From NCBI GenBank assembly GCA_024400635.1, contig JAKSMI010000005.1, positions 124,001 through 188,000 of the forward strand: a stretch of DNA of 64,000 nt, in the 5' to 3' direction. The translations under genes were made by a program, and so were the position numbers. This DNA is from Bacteroidales bacterium. GTDB lineage: Bacteria > Bacteroidota > Bacteroidia > Bacteroidales > WCHB1-69. Positions within the stretch are counted from its first letter, which is position 1, and each line of letters opens with the position of its first letter. The notes beneath the pieces are model-generated. The model was not told where the DNA came from. It saw only the letters and a program-made list of their open reading frames with translations, and did not search any database. This document shows positions 37,878-46,074 of the stretch, piece after piece.

Positions 37878-40696
37878 TTCTTGATGAATTTCTGAATAGA
37901 GTTGTCAGCTTTGAGGAAATAAATGCCAGCATTCAAATTACTGATATTGATTTCTGCATAATTGTTCACCACTGAATAAGAAAGAATCTGGCGTCCACAA
38001 ATATCAAGGATTTCGATATTTTCCGGATAATCATTATTTTCGAAAGTGATGTGAAGAACATCACCAGCAGGGTTCGGATAAAGTTCAAAATCAGATTTCC
38101 ATTCTTTGATGCCGGTTGCAGAGCCTTTCAAAGTAACGATTGCTGACTGTGACTGACTGTTAATTGTCATCTGCTTATTGTAAGTTCCACCCCATTCCGG
38201 GGCAAAAACGACATGGACATAGCCACCACTGTAAGGCAATGTTGCCTGTAAACCATAATCATTCTGATCTGTAGAAATAAGGAAAGGAGCTTCTACCTGA
38301 ATATTGATATCTTCTGTGATATCTGTAGCCTGCACATACACATCTTTCGCAGTGGAAATGTCACCTGCTGCAGTTGAGAAGAATAGTGAATTGGGCACTG
38401 CTGACAAGTCTGGTTGGGCCAAGCGGAAGCTAACTGCCAACGAGTGGTCTTCTTCAACATTAGTAAAAGTATAATCAAGACTTTGACCTTGGTTTTCTCC
38501 ATCAACCAAAATCTGGTCAACAGTGTAACCAGGATTAGGAGTAAAATGGAACGTGGTATCGCAATGGATAGGCACCACGATATGGCCAGCGGGTGTCACC
38601 TGTCCGTTCTCACCGGTACTGGCCGTAATGGCAAATTCGGTGATAGGCGTACCATAAACCATGATATCGTCAATGACGAGACCTGTACCGTTACTACCTC
38701 CAACTTCAAAAGCAATCTGATAAGTAGAAGACGGATTAGGCAAGGTGATGGTCTGCTGAACCCAATCTTGTGTCTGATTCTGATAGGCATTCAACAAAAT
38801 CCATTCATCGTCAGGATTACTACGGTAATAAACCTTAAGGAGATAGTTGCCACTACCTTTTTGAGCATACCAAAATGACATATTGGGATTAGTTAAAAAG
38901 CGAAAATCGAAAGTCGGCATGACAAGTTTGGTTTTGCAACTGGCTGTAGCATAAAACAGAGCATTACCATGACCCGAGTGGGCCGTGTCGAGGCTGCCGG
39001 TAGCATTACCTTCAGCCACGGTCCAAATACGATTTTGGGTTTCGAATTCATAATGCATGCTTTCTGGGATATGATCTTCTTCAAAAGATTCAGTCCATGG
39101 GTAGCTGTCTATGGTTGTAGAACCTTTTACCAAGCGGAACTGTAAACTATCGCCAAGTACTTTGATGTCTGTAATACGCACTCCGTTAATGGAGGTGCCG
39201 TTGGTGTAGAACATATAAGGGTCTGTATATTCACTGAACTCCCCTGTAAATTCCTCTCCAAAATAAGATTGATTCATATTTCCCGGCAAAGGATAAGCAG
39301 GTATAGCCGGATACGGTTCCCCTCCCTTACGATAAGCATAGACTTCGGCAAAAATGGTCTCAAAATCGACACTTGCATTGCCATCATATTCATCGTTGAT
39401 ACGATAGATGACGGCACCAGTACCATAACTGGTCTGATCGAAAGGATCTCCCATCTTTCTATATTCAATCAGGAAAAACTGATTAGGATGATACACTCTG
39501 TCGGGATAAATCTTATAGGCACAATTCTTCGACGTTGCCACAGAATGGATGGTATAGAGACCATTTTGGTCGGCTTCGGGAATTTCATCGATCCAATATC
39601 CATACTTATATTTCATGTAAGCGCCCATATTCTGAGGATAATCCGTCGTACTTTCCATCAAATCCCAAGTACCCACGAATGAAACGCTACTTCCTTCGTA
39701 ATTGTATAAATCGGGGGCACTCAATGAGTGGAACATTTCGTGGCAAAGAGTACCCACGTTCAAATAGGAGCTATTGGCCAACTGAAAATTATAATCTAAG
39801 ACACGCTTGCCGTTAAGGTACACGACAGGACTGATAAGAGATGATCTGTGTGGCCAAAGCAGGGTACTCCATTCCGTAACATTAGCATTAACGACAAACA
39901 CCACATTGTCTACAAAATTATCATTATTATAATCCAGATTCAAATCTGACGGGATCATATTCTGGACGTAATGCAGAGCATTGGCTAACAATGCGGATTC
40001 CCTTTCATGACGAGAAGAATAGTCATCGACATTATAGCCGGCAGGATTTGTCGAGGAATAGGGTTTATAATAATTCGTTGGGTATTGGTCTTTATATGAC
40101 AATATCACATTTTCCACAGGAGCAGGAAAAAAATGGGATGGCATATCCAACTGTTCATAAGATACATGTCTAAAGTAGTTCCTCATAGAGGAAGCACTTA
40201 CAGAAGATGTGTCGTTAAACATACTTTCAACCTGGGAAAATGTCTGATAGAAGCTGGTGTCGTCAGAGAAAGAGATAAAGACAACAATGTTGTTCATTGT
40301 TCCCTGATTCTGGGTTCTAAGTCCCATCGGACGATTTTGGCGCATCATTCTTTCGTGTTCCAATCGGCGGGCCATCGTTTTTTCCGGATTTTCAACCAAG
40401 CCGGGCACAAGAGCAGCACAAGCGGAAGGATTCACTTGTCCGACGATATAGGAAGATGCTTTCAAGTCATCACCATCCTGAATGGCATAGGTATAATAAC
40501 CTGTTTCTGGATCTTGAATGATGGTATAACCATTGGCATCATGGCAATAGTTGAAAAATTCGTCACCACTGACAAAGCAGCTGATGATTTGACCATTAGG
40601 CTGCGTAATGGTATGGGGCACATTCTTGAATGGTGCAGCCAAAATGCTGCTTGCCATAAAAAAGGCAAGCAGCATGGTTGAAAATATGTTTTTCAT
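37874..40696 (-). CDS. M6-family secreted metalloprotease with T9SS domain
   Basis: The 940-residue protein has a signal peptide (about 1-20), an M6 (InhA-type) zinc protease domain with HEMFHSLSAPDLY at 319-331 (HExxH), a MAM/jelly-roll-like domain (about 525-690, WTESFEEDHIPESM to VIDDIMVYG), an InlB-B-repeat-like segment (about 695-765), an Ig-like region, and a type A T9SS C-terminal domain (FELYPNPAGDVLHI ... GIYFLK ... IQKFIKK). It should be exported through the type IX system and attached or released at the cell surface to digest proteins. It is 20 bp after the tryptophanase gene and overlaps the DUF3109-Nudix start. Confidence 0.92.
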   Translation of the reverse strand: MKNIFSTMLLAFFMASSILAAPFKNVPHTITQPNGQIISCFVSGDEFFNYCHDANGYTIIQDPETGYYTYAIQDGDDLKASSYIVGQVNPSACAALVPGLVENPEKTMARRLEHERMMRQNRPMGLRTQNQGTMNNIVVFISFSDDTSFYQTFSQVESMFNDTSSVSASSMRNYFRHVSYEQLDMPSHFFPAPVENVILSYKDQYPTNYYKPYSSTNPAGYNVDDYSSRHERESALLANALHYVQNMIPSDLNLDYNNDNFVDNVVFVVNANVTEWSTLLWPHRSSLISPVVYLNGKRVLDYNFQLANSSYLNVGTLCHEMFHSLSAPDLYNYEGSSVSFVGTWDLMESTTDYPQNMGAYMKYKYGYWIDEIPEADQNGLYTIHSVATSKNCAYKIYPDRVYHPNQFFLIEYRKMGDPFDQTSYGTGAVIYRINDEYDGNASVDFETIFAEVYAYRKGGEPYPAIPAYPLPGNMNQSYFGEEFTGEFSEYTDPYMFYTNGTSINGVRITDIKVLGDSLQFRLVKGSTTIDSYPWTESFEEDHIPESMHYEFETQNRIWTVAEGNATGSLDTAHSGHGNALFYATASCKTKLVMPTFDFRFLTNPNMSFWYAQKGSGNYLLKVYYRSNPDDEWILLNAYQNQTQDWVQQTITLPNPSSTYQIAFEVGGSNGTGLVIDDIMVYGTPITEFAITASTGENGQVTPAGHIVVPIHCDTTFHFTPNPGYTVDQILVDGENQGQSLDYTFTNVEEDHSLAVSFRLAQPDLSAVPNSLFFSTAAGDISTAKDVYVQATDITEDINIQVEAPFLISTDQNDYGLQATLPYSGGYVHVVFAPEWGGTYNKQMTINSQSQSAIVTLKGSATGIKEWKSDFELYPNPAGDVLHITFENNDYPENIEILDICGRQILSYSVVNNYAEINISNLNAGIYFLKADNSIQKFIKK

Positions 40697-40716
40697 TGTT
40701 TAATAGTCTGTTGTGA

Positions 40717-42093
40717 TTATTTAAGTCTGCGGAATTGGCAAGTGAAGTGGCGCATCAATTCAGCTTCCCAAGTGATTTCAAGACCGCGTTTGATGCTGTC
40801 GCGACGATCGTAAACATTCTTCAAGGATGCTGCGATAACGTCCATGTGGTTGTTGGTGTATACACGGCGAGGAACACACAAACGAACGAAGTCGAGACCA
40901 CCAAAGCGGTTTTCACGTGTTACAGGATCGCGGTCAGCAAGAACATAACCGATTTCGCAAGCACGAACGCCAGATTCGAGGTAGAGCTCGCAAGTCAGCG
41001 TTTGGGCTGGGAATTCTTCTTTGGGAACATTCGTCAACACTTTGTCAGCGTCGACAAAGATGGCATGGCCACCAGCAGGACGTTGATAAGGAATGCCGTA
41101 TTCATCCAATTTGGCAGCGAGATATTGAACCTGTTTAACGCGAGTTTCAATCATATCGAATTCCAGGTTTTCTCTCAAGCCAACAGCAAGAGCATCCATA
41201 TCACGGCCGTTCATACCGCCGTATGTCAAGAAACCCTCGAAGGGGATGCAGAATCTCTTTGCGCCTTCATACCAGTCTTCTTTGCGAGTAGCGATGAAAC
41301 CACCCATATTAACCAAACCGTCTTTCTTAGCGGACATGGTCATTGAATCAGCATAGCTGAACATTTCTTTTGCGATTTCAGCGATGGTCTTATTTTCATA
41401 TCCTTTTTCACGGGTTTTGATAAAATAAGCATTTTCGATGAAACGAGCCGAGTCCATATTTACGGGAACACCATATTTATGGCAGAGTTCGCAGGTCTCG
41501 CGAATGTTCTGCATGCTAACGGGTTGACCACCGACGGTGTTATTGGTAACGGTAAGAACCATAAAAGGAACATTGCCTTTGTTTTCTTTCAAAACTTTTT
41601 CCAGTTTTTCAAGCCCCACATTACCTTTGAAAGGAACTTCAAGCTGAGTGTCGTGAGCTTCGTCGCAAGTAACGTCAATAGCAAATGCCTTGCGGCTTTC
41701 AATGTGACCTTTGGTGGTGTCGAAGTGGGCATTGCCGGGGATAATCATACCTGGTTTTACCAAATAAGAGAAGAGAACGTTTTCAGCGGCGCGGCCTTGG
41801 TGTGTTGGGATGACAAATGGGAAACCAGTAATTTCCGTAATGGTATCTTTCATGTGGAAAAAGCTGCGGGCACCCGCATAGCTTTCATCACCCATCATCA
41901 TGGCACTCCACTGCTTGTCGCTCATAGCGCCAGTACCAGAGTCGGTGCAAAGGTCGATGTATACCTGATCTGATTTCAACATAAAAATGTTGTTGTGAGC
42001 TTCTTCAAGCCATTTTTCGCGTTCTTCGCGAGTGGATTTCTTAATGGGTTCTACCATCTTGATTTTCCACGCTTCTGCAAAAGGAATTTCCAT
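40717..42093 (-). CDS. tnaA: Tryptophanase (tryptophan indole-lyase)
   Basis: PLP enzyme splitting tryptophan to indole, pyruvate and ammonia. The 458-residue protein has the PLP lysine in MSAKKDGLVNMGG, PTHQGRAAENVLF, and FMVLTVTNNTVGGQPVSM. The relative tyrosine phenol-lyase is separated by a Thr/Asp switch: here HFDTTKGH has the Asp, as in tryptophanase (E. coli FFDTTQGH), and MDSARF also fits. From memory it is close to Bacteroides tryptophanase over its whole length. No tnaC-like leader peptide was found in the 31-bp gap upstream; the gene is followed by the M6 protease, which could supply peptide substrate. Confidence 0.92.
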   Translation of the reverse strand: MEIPFAEAWKIKMVEPIKKSTREEREKWLEEAHNNIFMLKSDQVYIDLCTDSGTGAMSDKQWSAMMMGDESYAGARSFFHMKDTITEITGFPFVIPTHQGRAAENVLFSYLVKPGMIIPGNAHFDTTKGHIESRKAFAIDVTCDEAHDTQLEVPFKGNVGLEKLEKVLKENKGNVPFMVLTVTNNTVGGQPVSMQNIRETCELCHKYGVPVNMDSARFIENAYFIKTREKGYENKTIAEIAKEMFSYADSMTMSAKKDGLVNMGGFIATRKEDWYEGAKRFCIPFEGFLTYGGMNGRDMDALAVGLRENLEFDMIETRVKQVQYLAAKLDEYGIPYQRPAGGHAIFVDADKVLTNVPKEEFPAQTLTCELYLESGVRACEIGYVLADRDPVTRENRFGGLDFVRLCVPRRVYTNNHMDVIAASLKNVYDRRDSIKRGLEITWEAELMRHFTCQFRRLK

Positions 42094-42124
42094 AGTTTTA
42101 ATTTTTTATGATTATTTATTGATA

Positions 42125-42706
42125 TTAATTTGACTTTTTCTCCGATACAAGTTCTGTCTTCACTTTCTGTCCATTCCGATAAGTTTCGGTGTACATCAAC
42201 TTTCCATCCTCTCCATAAAATTTCCACACACCTGTCTTCATACCGTTTTTATACTTGCCCGCGTAGTATAAGATGCCATTATCATGGTAAACCTTATAGT
42301 CTCCTTCTTCCTTCCCATCAACGTAATAGGCCTCAGTGCAAAGATTCCCGTTTTTATGATAGGCATACCATGCTCCGTCGCGTTGGGTCTTTTCTATATT
42401 TCCTTCAATGTATTTATAATGGGTGCTGTCGAAATAATGCACTTCGCGATAGATTTCGTCTGTTAGCTGCCCGTTTCCATCGACTTTGTAAAATAATACG
42501 TCTCGAGCCTGATTATCGGCATAAACCTGTTGCACCTTTTTGCCTGGCAAGGTATCGTTCTGATCTATTTTTCCAACGCCGATGGCAGCGGGATTCACCT
42601 CTACGGTCTCAACATCTTCAACTACCGCATCTGCTTTTTTCTGATTGCAAGATACAACAAGCAGTAATACAGTGGCACACAGTAAAGGAAGCACAAAACG
42701 TCTCAT
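42125..42706 (-). CDS. YwqK-type MORN_2 repeat lipoprotein
   Basis: The 193-residue protein begins with a lipoprotein signal (PLLCATVLLLVVSC, Cys20) and contains three to four MORN_2/YwqK-type repeats of about 22 residues: DGAWYAYHKNGNLCTEAYY, EGDYKVYHDNGILYYAGKY, TGVWKFYGEDGKLMYTETY. Such repeats occur in Bacteroidota surface or periplasmic proteins; the old YwqK antitoxin label is not supported by function. The start codon shares one base with the stop of the OmpH-like gene (TAATG), indicating coupling. It is followed after 31 bp by tryptophanase. Confidence 0.8.
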   Translation of the reverse strand: MRRFVLPLLCATVLLLVVSCNQKKADAVVEDVETVEVNPAAIGVGKIDQNDTLPGKKVQQVYADNQARDVLFYKVDGNGQLTDEIYREVHYFDSTHYKYIEGNIEKTQRDGAWYAYHKNGNLCTEAYYVDGKEEGDYKVYHDNGILYYAGKYKNGMKTGVWKFYGEDGKLMYTETYRNGQKVKTELVSEKKSN

Positions 42707-43386
42707 TATCTCTTCTTTTTATAGGGTTCGTTCAGGATTTCAAGGACTTCGTTGGTAATATCCTTAGTGGGATCTGCGTCTATTACGGGACTGCCATATT
42801 GGTATGAAAGCACGAATGACGCATTGCGCGCCGAATTGACACGCTGAGTAACAGCAATGACTGAGTCTGTAATCTGCTTTAAGGCGGCAGCCTGGCGATT
42901 TTCGAGATCACCCATCACGCGGGCATAATCCTGTTTCAAAGTTTCGCTTTCCTGCATCAACTGCTGCTGAGCGTTTTCAATCTGCACTTGGGTAAGAATG
43001 CCAGATTGATAATTCTGTTGAAACTGAGCTGCCTTGCGTTCCAAAGCGTTTTGCCGGTTGGTGAAGATAGCTTCCTGTTTAGCCATTTCGGCATCAATAT
43101 CATCGGTCAACATGTTCACCAATTCATAATTGGCATTGATGCTGTCAACATTGATGTAAACGATTTCTCCAGAACGGGGTGTTCCTTCTGCCACAGGCAC
43201 AATGGCCTTACTTCCGGTTTTGGGGAAGAAGAAATATAAAATGTAAAGGCCTATTACTGCCAAAATCAACACGCCATCAATGATATAGCGACAGCAGCAA
43301 CATTTACATTTTTTCTTTTTTTCACAAGTGTCGTTTTCCACTTCAAGAACTTCTTTTTCCATGTTTTCGTTTTCTAATTCTCCCAT
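42706..43386 (-). CDS. OmpH/Skp-like protein with Cys-rich membrane anchor
   Basis: The 226-residue protein has an acidic N-terminus, a basic Cys-rich stretch CEKKKKCKCCCCRY (about residues 21-34), one membrane helix (about 36-54, IDGVLILAVIGLYILYFFF), and a long Skp/OmpH-type coiled-coil domain (about 70-200) starting IVYINVDSINANYELV. Skp chaperones guide outer-membrane proteins through the periplasm. Here the usual cleavable signal is replaced by a signal anchor, so the chaperone arm would be tethered to the inner membrane. First gene of the run, with promoter 43466-43473. Confidence 0.82.
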   Translation of the reverse strand: MGELENENMEKEVLEVENDTCEKKKKCKCCCCRYIIDGVLILAVIGLYILYFFFPKTGSKAIVPVAEGTPRSGEIVYINVDSINANYELVNMLTDDIDAEMAKQEAIFTNRQNALERKAAQFQQNYQSGILTQVQIENAQQQLMQESETLKQDYARVMGDLENRQAAALKQITDSVIAVTQRVNSARNASFVLSYQYGSPVIDADPTKDITNEVLEILNEPYKKKR

Positions 43387-43465
43387 TTTTAACTATTTAT
43401 AACGTTAATAAAAATACTTTGCCTTTCATTTTGTATGCATAGATAACACCATTTATACAAGATTG

Positions 43466-43473
43466 CAAAGATA
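43466..43473 (-). promoter_or_regulatory. Promoter -7 element for the OmpH-to-AddA run
   Basis: TATCTTTG on the minus strand, 79 bp before the OmpH-like start. It may serve all seven genes down to 33308, as no internal terminator was seen. Confidence 0.55.
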
Positions 43474-43604
43474 CAATTTTTTTTGATTTGTGTATATGTT
43501 TTTTTCGACTTAATATGGCTTGCGGAAGGAAAAAAACATCATACCAACATGAAGCGTGCCTAACGATGCAGAAAAATCAAAACGGCAAACTTGAATTATC
43601 AAAT

Positions 43605-43641
43605 AAAAACTGCAGCAACAATAATTGCCGCTGCAGTTTTT
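43605..43641 (-). terminator. Terminator of the TerB-like gene
   Basis: AAAAACTGCAGC (43605-43616) pairs over 12 bp with GCTGCAGTTTTT (43630-43641). T-rich arms on both sides make it potentially bidirectional; on the minus strand it is 32 bp past the stop at 43674. Confidence 0.85.
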
Positions 43642-43673
43642 GATTATAGAATTAAAAAATATTTCTTGAGCGA

Positions 43674-44051
43674 TTACAATTGTGAGATTCTGATGATTTC
43701 TGTCGCTGCGGAAGCCGTCATGATTGGCAAATCACAGATATTTGTAATCAATTTCCATAATTTTAATTCGGCCTTGTCAATATGGTCGTCGGCGGCAATG
43801 ATAGTGCCAAGGTAGGCGGCCGCATACATCTTTTTTTCATCATCCATTTGAGAAACAACGGCAACAGAATTTGTCGATTTGATTTTTTTTGCTTCGTTCA
43901 TCAACACTTTAAAATCCAATTCCGTATCACCGAAAGTCTTTGTGGGGATAAGAAGTGCATCTTGTTCAGACTCGGTCATTTTGCCATCAATAAAAGCCAT
44001 CGTGATAGCCAAGTTCAATATAGAAACTTTTTCAATTTTGCTAAATTCCAT
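43674..44051 (-). CDS. TerB-like protein
   Basis: A 125-residue all-helical protein resembling TerB (tellurite-resistance/DjlA N-terminal fold): an early IAFIDGKMTESEQDAL-like segment (here MAFIDGKMTESEQDAL, residues 18-33) and a second copy of the metal-binding type acidic helix, IIAADDHIDKAELKLW, near 83-98. The two DG/DD-x-h-D/T-x-x-E motifs are the TerB signature. No other ter genes are nearby, so the role is unknown. It is monocistronic with promoter 44155-44162 and terminator 43605-43641. Confidence 0.7.
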   Translation of the reverse strand: MEFSKIEKVSILNLAITMAFIDGKMTESEQDALLIPTKTFGDTELDFKVLMNEAKKIKSTNSVAVVSQMDDEKKMYAAAYLGTIIAADDHIDKAELKLWKLITNICDLPIMTASAATEIIRISQL

Positions 44052-44154
44052 AATGAGAATTTTTGTCCCTACTCTTGAAAGGATTTTCAGGAAACTCCTA
44101 TAATTAACTTAATGATTGGTAAGATTCCGTAATGTATCTAAATCATTCAAAATG

Positions 44155-44162
44155 CAAAAATA
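44155..44162 (-). promoter_or_regulatory. Promoter -7 element for the TerB-like gene
   Basis: TATTTTTG on the minus strand, about 100 bp before the start at 44051. The 327-bp divergent gap (44052-44378) holds this element and the methyltransferase promoter; nothing else is seen in it. Confidence 0.5.
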
Positions 44163-44314
44163 CATAATTTATTTTAATAGATGGCCATTGATGGAATTTT
44201 TCTTTTTTCTCCGCAACAGCTCTCAGACTTTAAAACGACATTTAAACTTTGTAAGTTGAATTTGCAGTGCGTTGACTTGAATCTTATAAACCACTCCGTT
44301 TTACAAAATTTCTT

Positions 44315-44322
44315 TAAATTTG
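44315..44322 (+). promoter_or_regulatory. Promoter -7 element for the DNA methyltransferase
   Basis: TAAATTTG followed by C, 57 bp before the ATG at 44379. Its position argues against the longer reading frame from 44181. Confidence 0.5.
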
Positions 44323-44378
44323 CAAATCATTACCATCTATTTGCGAATAGTTTTCAACATTTTGATTATCAATTAGAT

Positions 44379-45335
44379 ATGAATAAAACAATAAAAGCAA
44401 AAGCGGCCAGAAACAGGACGATAAGCGTTGATAAAAACGAAATTCCCGCCTTGCAGGAACTCATATCTACAGTTGAGGATGCAAAAAACAACGGTTTCAC
44501 CGACAAAATCATCAACGCGGACATCAATGACGCACTTAATGTCATTCCCGACCACAGCGCTAAACTCATCATCATAGATCCACCCTACAATCTGGATAAG
44601 GATTTCAACGGCAAGAAATTTCAAAAGATGGATTCCCAAGCCTACGAATACTATATAAAAAGCTGGTTCCCAAAAGTTTGCGATAAATTAACCGATGATG
44701 GTTCTCTATACATCTGCGGTGATTGGAAATGTACGAGTTCACTTCAGAGAGTGGTCGAAGAGCAGCTTTGCGTCCTCAATCGCATCACATGGCAGCGGGA
44801 AAAAGGACGTGGGGCAAAATCGAATTGGAAAAACGGAATGGAAGACATCTGGTTCGCAGTTAAAAATCCTAAAAAATACTATTTTAATTTAGAGGCCGTA
44901 ATGATGAAACGTCGGGTAATGGCCCCATACCGACAAAACGGCCAGCCCAAAGATTGGGAGGAAAGCGACGACGGCAATTTCCGTCTCACCTGCCCCTCCA
45001 ATTTCTGGGACGACATCAGCATTCCCTTCTGGTCAATGCCCGAAAACACTGAACATCCAACGCAAAAGCCAGAGAAACTCTATGCCAAGCTCATCCTTGC
45101 CTCTTCCCAGCCCGGCGATTTGGTTTTCGACCCATTTTCAGGCAGTGGAACCGCTGCCGTCGTAGCAAAAAAACTCGGACGCCATTACTGCGGCATCGAA
45201 ATCAACCATGAATACTGTCTCTGGACAGCCAAACGCCTACAAATGGCTGAGACCGACAAACACATTCAAGGTTATGCCGACGGCACTTTCTGGGAACGCA
45301 ATTCTTTGAATCATCAAAATAAAAAGAACTTATAA
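44379..45335 (+). CDS. Orphan site-specific DNA methyltransferase (beta class)
   Basis: The 318-residue protein is an N6-adenine/N4-cytosine DNA methyltransferase (PF01555). The catalytic DPPY is at residues 67-70, followed by the target region and then the AdoMet motif FDPFSGSGTAAVVAKKLGR near 247, the order of the beta class. The frame extends upstream to 44181, but those 66 residues look non-coding, and the promoter at 44315-44322 lies inside them, so the ATG at 44379 is chosen. No restriction gene or vsr is nearby; it is followed 4 bp later by maf. Recognition sequence unknown; a regulatory, CcrM-like role is possible. Confidence 0.87.
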   Translation: MNKTIKAKAARNRTISVDKNEIPALQELISTVEDAKNNGFTDKIINADINDALNVIPDHSAKLIIIDPPYNLDKDFNGKKFQKMDSQAYEYYIKSWFPKVCDKLTDDGSLYICGDWKCTSSLQRVVEEQLCVLNRITWQREKGRGAKSNWKNGMEDIWFAVKNPKKYYFNLEAVMMKRRVMAPYRQNGQPKDWEESDDGNFRLTCPSNFWDDISIPFWSMPENTEHPTQKPEKLYAKLILASSQPGDLVFDPFSGSGTAAVVAKKLGRHYCGIEINHEYCLWTAKRLQMAETDKHIQGYADGTFWERNSLNHQNKKNL

Positions 45336-45339
45336 AACA

Positions 45340-45963
45340 ATGATTCTTATGCTGTTAGATGAATTAAAAAAATACAAAATTTATCTTTGCTCAAAATCTC
45401 CTCGGCGACACGAACTGCTGGCCGACATGGGCATCAACTTCGAATTCCTGTCTACCAATGTTGAAGAAAAGCATCCTGACACCAGCGATCCCGTCATCGT
45501 TGCCGAATACCTGTCCAAACTAAAATTATCCCCCATCGATTACAGTCTCTATCCCGAAAAGACTTTGTTCATCGCCTGCGATACCATCGTGGTTTTGGGC
45601 GACAAAATCCTTGAAAAGCCCAAAGACGAAAATGAGGCCATGGCAATGTTGCATGATTTGTCGGGGCACACGCACACCGTCATCAGCGGACTCACCGTTG
45701 CGACACCAAACAAAAGCATCACTTCACACCGCAAAACGGAAGTCCGTTTCAGCCAGCTTAGCAACGATGAAATTCGCTATTACGTAAACACATACAAGCC
45801 CCTTGACAAAGCCGGTGCTTATGGTGTACAAGAATGGATTGGCAATATTGGCATTGAAAGCATCAACGGTTCGTTTTATAATGTAATGGGACTGCCGACG
45901 AAGTTGTTGTGGGAGATGCTGAGGGAAGCGGTGAAAAATGAGGAAGCCATAGCATCCAAATAA
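45340..45963 (+). CDS. maf: Maf-family nucleotide pyrophosphatase
   Basis: Maf proteins hydrolyse dTTP/UTP or modified nucleotides. The 207-residue protein has the start LCSKSPRRHELLADMG (canonical S-x-S-P-R-R), FIACDTIVVLGDKILEKPKD with the catalytic Asp, and YGVQEWIGNIGIESINGSFYNVMGLP-type ending motifs (about 160-185). It lies 4 bp after the methyltransferase stop, so the two are cotranscribed. An internal ATG at 45349 could also be the start. Confidence 0.94.
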   Translation: MILMLLDELKKYKIYLCSKSPRRHELLADMGINFEFLSTNVEEKHPDTSDPVIVAEYLSKLKLSPIDYSLYPEKTLFIACDTIVVLGDKILEKPKDENEAMAMLHDLSGHTHTVISGLTVATPNKSITSHRKTEVRFSQLSNDEIRYYVNTYKPLDKAGAYGVQEWIGNIGIESINGSFYNVMGLPTKLLWEMLREAVKNEEAIASK

Positions 45964-46000
45964 ATTATTGTAAAAGGAAAAATCGTATCAAAAAAAAACA

Positions 46001-46008
46001 TAAATTTG
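46001..46008 (+). promoter_or_regulatory. Promoter -7 element for mrp
   Basis: TAAATTTG followed by CA, 66 bp before the mrp start. Confidence 0.5.
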
Positions 46009-46074
46009 CAATTCTTATCAATCTTTTTAGATATAAAAATAATTAACTAATAATCACATAATTATAAGTACGGA

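Noticed and set aside
40717..42093. Tyrosine phenol-lyase instead of tryptophanase
   Set aside because: The MSAKKDGLVNMGG stretch looks phenol-lyase-like, but the Asp in HFDTTKGH and the MDSARF string match tryptophanases.
42094..42124. tnaC-like leader peptide upstream of tryptophanase
   Set aside because: The gap is only 31 bp and contains no short frame with Trp codons.
43605..43641. The 12-bp inverted repeat as an operator
   Set aside because: T-rich arms and position just past a stop codon make a terminator the simpler reading.
44181..44378. 66-codon N-terminal extension of the methyltransferase
   Set aside because: The extension has no family resemblance and contains the TAnnTTTG promoter element at 44315-44322; the ATG at 44379 fits better.
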